NCBI GenBank assembly: GCA_014651175.1
Contig: BMWJ01000002.1
Coordinates: forward strand, 739,479 to 803,478
Reading direction: 5' to 3'
Source: Streptomyces clavifer
GTDB taxonomy: Bacteria > Actinomycetota > Actinomycetes > Streptomycetales > Streptomycetaceae
Length of the DNA: 64,000 bases
Shown: piece by piece, positions 60,541-64,000 of the stretch
How the letters are laid out: every line of letters starts with the position of its first letter
How positions within the stretch are numbered: the first letter of the stretch is position 1
The notes under the pieces: generated by a model
What the model was told of the DNA's origin: nothing
What the model saw: only the letters and a program-made list of their open reading frames with translations
The model's database searches: none
Translations under genes and position numbers: made by a program

Positions 60541-61449
60541 TCAGCACGTCCGGAAGACGTGGCCCTTCTCGCCCGCGGGGAGCACGGCGAGGTCGCGCAG
60601 CACGAGGGAGATCCTGTCGCCCCAGGTGGAACAGCTCTCGTCGAAGCCCACGTCGCCCTCGCCCTCGTACTCGACCGCGAAGACACGGTCGTCGTAGGCG
60701 TCGGCGTACGCGTCGCACTCGTCGAACTGCGCGCACTCCTCCGCCACCGCGAAATCGAAGCCGATCGCCTCGTGCCGGTCGAGCAGGTCGGTGGTGTTCT
60801 TCTGCCCGATGGCCAGTCCGTCACCGTGCGCCCGGTCGGCCAGCGTGGTGGCGAACGCGGCATTATGCTCGGCCGTCAGCCTGCCCCGGGAGCGTTCGAA
60901 GGAATCGAGGTTGTCCGGCTCCACCGCCTGGAAGCCGCTCTCCGCACAGCCGTCGATCCAGTCGCCGACGATCTCCGCGAGCTCGGTGCGCAGGGCGGCC
61001 GTCGACGTGTCCAGGAGGACTTCGTCCCAGCCCTCGTCGATGATCAGCTCCCCGTCCCCGTCCCGCAGCAGGAGGGCGGGGTGGGTGTCCTGCCACCACT
61101 TCAGCGCACCGGGCTGCGTCTGGAAGGCGTTGACATAACAGACGTTGTACAGGCCGGGGACCGGCTCGTCCTCGCGGTCGCGGGACACCGCCCGCACCCC
61201 GTCGGGCGGCGTGTAGCCCTCGCCGATCTGGTAGTCGAAGGGCATCCCGGCCTCCGGCCGGAGCACATCGGTGGACTCCGGCCGCTGCCGGGGCGCGGAC
61301 TCTCCGGACGCCTCGCCCGCCGTGGAACAGCCCACCAGCACACCTGCCACGAGGGCCGGGGCCAGGCTCGTCGCCACTCGGGCCACCACGCGCCTGCGGC
61401 GGAAGAACGGGGAAGGGGCGTGGGCGGCCACACGTACTCCAGCTGTCAT
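60541..61449 (-). CDS. Lipoprotein of the GH114 endo-alpha-1,4-polygalactosaminidase type
   Basis: A 302-residue secreted protein. An Arg-rich N-terminus, a hydrophobic stretch and LVAGVLVGCSTAGE form a lipoprotein signal with Cys at the lipobox. The mature part has the GH114/TIM-barrel pattern: PFDYQIGEGYTPP, LYNVCYVNAFQTQPG, DEVLLDTS, GFQAVEPDNLDSFERSRG and AIGQKNTTDLL. The Glu and Asp in EPDN are candidate catalytic residues. GH114 enzymes cut galactosaminogalactan-type polymers found in fungal walls and biofilms. Start ATG 61449. It is divergent from the GH43 gene. Confidence 0.85.
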   Translation of the reverse strand: MTAGVRVAAHAPSPFFRRRRVVARVATSLAPALVAGVLVGCSTAGEASGESAPRQRPESTDVLRPEAGMPFDYQIGEGYTPPDGVRAVSRDREDEPVPGLYNVCYVNAFQTQPGALKWWQDTHPALLLRDGDGELIIDEGWDEVLLDTSTAALRTELAEIVGDWIDGCAESGFQAVEPDNLDSFERSRGRLTAEHNAAFATTLADRAHGDGLAIGQKNTTDLLDRHEAIGFDFAVAEECAQFDECDAYADAYDDRVFAVEYEGEGDVGFDESCSTWGDRISLVLRDLAVLPAGEKGHVFRTC

Positions 61450-61618
61450 GAATCCGGAAGGGGATCCGCCCATCCTCCGTCACCCCTCCGGAGGGCGGTC
61501 CGCCGGGGCCCGGCGATGCGTGCCGTCCGCCGGAACCCCGCCCCGATCGGCGAGCGCCGGCGCGGAGCGTGGACCGGTGAGGCGCGACCACGTCCAGCGG
61601 CGAGGGAAGCGCGTCGAC

Positions 61619-61634
61619 GTCGAAGCGCTTCGAC
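61619..61634. promoter_or_regulatory. Palindromic LacI-type operator 1
   Basis: GTCGAAGCGCTTCGAC is a perfect 16-bp palindrome in the divergent GH114/GH43 intergenic region. Its GAAGCGCTTC core resembles operators of LacI-family sugar repressors in Streptomyces. It lies about 170 bases upstream of the GH114 start. Confidence 0.6.
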
Positions 61635-61703
61635 TGGGAGCGGGCCATCGATGCGACCCCTGGGGCCGGTGAAGGTACCGCATGCCGACTTCTGCCCAAA
61701 CCG

Positions 61704-61746
61704 TTGACATCCCTACGCGCGCCTGGAAGTTTCGAAGCGCTTCAAC
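61704..61746 (+). promoter_or_regulatory. GH43 promoter with overlapping LacI-type operator 2
   Basis: TTGACA at 61704-61709 is a consensus -35 box. Downstream, the palindrome core GAAGCGCTTC (61734-61743) within TTCGAAGCGCTTCAA falls just after the expected -10 position, where a repressor would block initiation. The core is identical to operator 1. Confidence 0.6.
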
Positions 61747-61829
61747 GATCAAGCCCGGACGGCCGGTTTCCGCCCCTGGGCAGCGGCCGTCGCCGGCCCC
61801 TGCGGCCGGTCACATCCCTGAGGACGGAC

Positions 61830-63368
61830 ATGACGTTCTTCGACAATCCCGTGATACCCGGCTTCAGCCCGGACCCGAGCATCTGCCGCGCCGGCGACGA
61901 CTACTACGTGGCGACGTCCAGCTTCGAGTACGTCCCCGGAGTGCCGCTGTGGCACAGCCGCGACCTGGTGCACTGGAAGCTGATCGGGCACGCGCTGGAC
62001 CGGCCCTCGCAGCTGGACCTGCCCACCTCCGCCTCATCCTCGGACGGTGTGTACGCGCCCACGCTCCGGTACCACGACGGCCTGTTCTGGATGATCACGA
62101 CCGTCGTCGGCGGGGCGGACACCGTCCTCGTGACCGCGGAGGACCCAGCGGGGCCGTGGTCGGACCCGGTGCCCGTCGGCATCCCGGGCATCGACCCCGA
62201 CCTGGCGTGGGACGAGGACGGCACCTGCTGGTGCGTGTTCTCCTCCGGCGGGATCCGCGGAGTGCGGATCGAGCCGAAGACGGGCGAACTGCTGGGCGAG
62301 CCCGTGGCGATGTGGTCGGGAAGCGGGCTGCAGTATCCCGAGGGGCCGCACCTGTACCGGGTCGGCGACTGGTGGTACCTGCTGCTGTCGGAAGGCGGCA
62401 CGGAGCGCGGGCACGCCATGTCGGTGGCCCGGTCCCGCACCCTGCCGGGGCCGTTCGAACCGCACCCCGACAACCCCGTGCTGTCCCACCGGAGTACCGG
62501 CCACCCCGTGCAGAACACCGGCCACGGAGACCTGGTGCAGGCGCACGACGGCACGTGGTGGATGGTGCTGCTCGGCACCCGGCCCCGCGGGGACACACCG
62601 AAGTTCCACGGCATGGGCCGGGAGACGTTCCTGGCGCCCGTGCGCTGGGAGGACGAGTGGCCGCTGCCGGGCCCGCTGGAACTGCGCGCACCCGCTCCGG
62701 CGCTGACGCCCCACCCCTGGCCGCAGGAACCGGACCGGGACGACTTCGACTCCGGCACGCTCGCACCCTGCTGGGTGACGGCCAGACGACAGGCCCCCGG
62801 TGCCGTCCGCCTGGACGAGCGGCCGGACCACCTGGTGCTGCACGCCGTCAAGGACAGCCTCGACCAGCCCGGTTCGCTCTTCGTGGGACGGCGCCAGCGC
62901 GATCCCGACTGCAGCGCACGCACGTCGGCAGACGTCGGGGAGGGCGGCCGGGCCGGACTCGCGGTGCGGCTCGACGACGCCCACCACTACCAGGTGGAGC
63001 GGGCCGACGGCGTGGTCCGTGCCGTGGCCCGGATCGGCCCGCTGTGCCAGACCGTCGCCGAACGGAGCGTGCCCGCCGGCCCGGTGACCCTGCGGATCGA
63101 CATCGGCACCACCGATGTCCTGCCGCCCACGGTCACGGTCCGCGGCACGCCCCCGGAGCCCGCGGCCCCGCCCGGCCTGCGCGTCGGCGCACCCGACACC
63201 CTGCGCCTGGGATACGAGACGGCCGACGGCGCATTCGAGCTCCTCGCCGAACTGGACGGCCGCTACCTCACCACGGAGGTCGCCGGGGGCTTCACCGGCC
63301 GCGTCATCGGTATGTACGCCACCCACGGCAGCGCCGCGTTCGACTGGTTCGAGCTGCGGTCGGCCTGA
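61830..63368 (+). CDS. GH43 family glycoside hydrolase (beta-xylosidase/arabinofuranosidase type)
   Basis: A 512-residue protein without signal peptide, hence intracellular. The five-bladed propeller has NPVIPGFSPDPSICRAGDDYYVATSSFEY (catalytic-base Asp), GIDPDLAWDEDG (pKa-modulating Asp) and LQYPEGPHLYRVGDWWYLLLSEGG (acid Glu). A C-terminal beta-sandwich (about 305-512: DRDDFDSGTLAPCWVTARR to FDWFELRSA) is as in GH43 xylosidases. It probably cleaves imported xylo- or arabino-oligosaccharides. Start ATG 61830 with GAGGAC upstream. Sugar-responsive control by a LacI repressor is expected from the palindromes. Confidence 0.92.
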   Translation: MTFFDNPVIPGFSPDPSICRAGDDYYVATSSFEYVPGVPLWHSRDLVHWKLIGHALDRPSQLDLPTSASSSDGVYAPTLRYHDGLFWMITTVVGGADTVLVTAEDPAGPWSDPVPVGIPGIDPDLAWDEDGTCWCVFSSGGIRGVRIEPKTGELLGEPVAMWSGSGLQYPEGPHLYRVGDWWYLLLSEGGTERGHAMSVARSRTLPGPFEPHPDNPVLSHRSTGHPVQNTGHGDLVQAHDGTWWMVLLGTRPRGDTPKFHGMGRETFLAPVRWEDEWPLPGPLELRAPAPALTPHPWPQEPDRDDFDSGTLAPCWVTARRQAPGAVRLDERPDHLVLHAVKDSLDQPGSLFVGRRQRDPDCSARTSADVGEGGRAGLAVRLDDAHHYQVERADGVVRAVARIGPLCQTVAERSVPAGPVTLRIDIGTTDVLPPTVTVRGTPPEPAAPPGLRVGAPDTLRLGYETADGAFELLAELDGRYLTTEVAGGFTGRVIGMYATHGSAAFDWFELRSA

Positions 63369-63497
63369 CGAGCTGGAGCAGCTCGTCCTCGGGAGCAACG
63401 GCCTTCCGCACGAGCCGGCCGGTGACGGTTTCGCTCGGCAGCGTGCCGCCGCGTCTTAGAAACCATCTCATTTGGCGACACAGGTATCCCGTGGGTC

Positions 63498-63815
63498 ATG
63501 GTGGGGATCGTTGAGCGGCTGGTGCCGGACGAGTTGTGGGAGTTGTTCCAGCGGGTGGTGCCGGAGGCGCCGTCGCGGCCGCAAGGTGGTGGCCGGCGGC
63601 GGCACGGTGACCGGGAGGTGCTGGCCGCGATCGTGTTCGTGGCCACGTCGGGCTGTACCTGGCAGCAGATGCCTTCCGCGTCGTTCGGCCCGTCCGGAGC
63701 GACGACCCACCGGCGGTTCTCGGAGTGGTCGAAGGCCAGGGTGTGGGCCAAACTCCACCGCCTGGTCCTCGACGAACTCGGGGCGCGTGGCGAGCTGGAC
63801 TGGTCGCGGAGCTCG
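63498..63815 (+). mobile_element. Truncated IS5-family transposase
   Basis: About 105 residues match the N-terminal half of IS5-type (DUF4096) transposases: MVGIVERLVPDELWELFQRV, then GDREVLAAIVFVATSGCTWQQMP and HRRFSEWSKARVWAKLHRLV. After GELDWSR the frame leaves the family; relatives continue with the DSV catalytic motif. The DDE core is absent. The stretch AGAAACCATCTCATTTGG just upstream (63458-63475) may be the left terminal repeat, but no right end is seen. Only the 5' part of the element remains. Confidence 0.8.
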
Positions 63816-63955
63816 CCCCGGATCACGGTGCGCTGTTCCTTCATGTGGGCCAGATCCGAACGGAACTTCGACAGCGCGTCGGTGCTTGCGTAGTTCTCCA
63901 GGTCGGTGCCCTTGGCAACGGCCTTCCCGTTCGAAGTTACTCATCGGTCACCCGG
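63816..63955 (-). pseudogene. Minus-strand coding remnant abutting the IS5 fragment
   Basis: Read on the minus strand from about 63955, one frame gives NGKAVAKGTDLENYASTD, then ALSKFRSDLAHMKEQRTVIR, a helical charged sequence with coding-like composition. It ends where the transposase fragment begins. No in-frame start is present (ATG 63942 is in another frame). It is probably the 5' end of a gene broken by the element. Confidence 0.3.
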
Positions 63956-64000
63956 TCTGTCCAGAGTCCGAGTCTGTGATCCAGCGCCCTTCGGCGGAGT

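Overview
The window is high-GC DNA (strong G/C at third codon positions, many GTG starts, translational coupling through ATGA or GTGA overlaps, a TTA codon in a pathway-type regulator). It looks like a Streptomyces chromosome, probably an accessory or arm-proximal region, because biosynthetic clusters alternate with decayed genes and transposase remnants. All functional statements rest on reading translated sequence; no database search was possible.

Layout. 1-13.1 kb is a patchwork: a PH-like-domain protein cut by the left edge, a PIN fragment, an ISAs1-type transposase fragment, a SUKH protein, YceI, a decayed alcohol dehydrogenase, a TRIC-type channel, an M20 amidohydrolase, a methyltransferase divergent from an XRE-cupin regulator, a decayed TipA-like MerR gene, a protein with a threefold C-terminal repeat, an IS701-like remnant, a VOC protein and a PepX C-terminal fragment. 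13.2-26.8 kb is rich in stress and signalling genes: a KimA-like permease, a CGNR regulator divergent from an MBL-fold hydrolase, hemerythrin, STAS protein, response regulator, MEDS-HATPase protein, large KatE-type catalase, FAD oxidoreductase and a GSP39-like SDR, with two gene remnants between them.

26.8-32.5 kb (minus strand) is a predicted conflict or defence operon: a Trypco2 protein, a 1244-residue fusion of trypsin-like protease, NACHT NTPase and HEAT-like repeats, then a beta-propeller protein. A SARP/NB-ARC/TPR regulator with a TTA codon diverges from it. Convergent to that regulator is a secreted protein made of 17 copies of a GEGPN decapeptide.

37.0-49.4 kb is an unassigned small-molecule cluster: ATP-grasp-like protein lacking its ATP-binding segment, tautomerase, serine acetyltransferase, cysteine-synthase-like PLP enzyme, two cupin proteins, DMT exporter, asparagine synthetase, PrpF-fold protein, acyl-CoA-dehydrogenase-fold flavoprotein, dihydroorotase-like amidohydrolase and flavin reductase. 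The logic (O-acetylserine, then beta-substitution, then tailoring and export) suggests a non-proteinogenic amino acid.

50.7-58.9 kb is the most striking region: an apparently undescribed RiPP cluster. A 39-codon acidic precursor-like gene with a strong ribosome binding site is followed by a hairpin, a short Pro-rich gene, a GT1-type glycosyltransferase, two paralogous DUF6895-like proteins flanking a radical SAM enzyme, an MFS exporter and a prolyl oligopeptidase, almost all translationally coupled. The window closes with a second SUKH protein, a divergent pair of glycoside hydrolases (GH114-like lipoprotein and GH43) around two GAAGCGCTTC palindromes, and a truncated IS5-type transposase.
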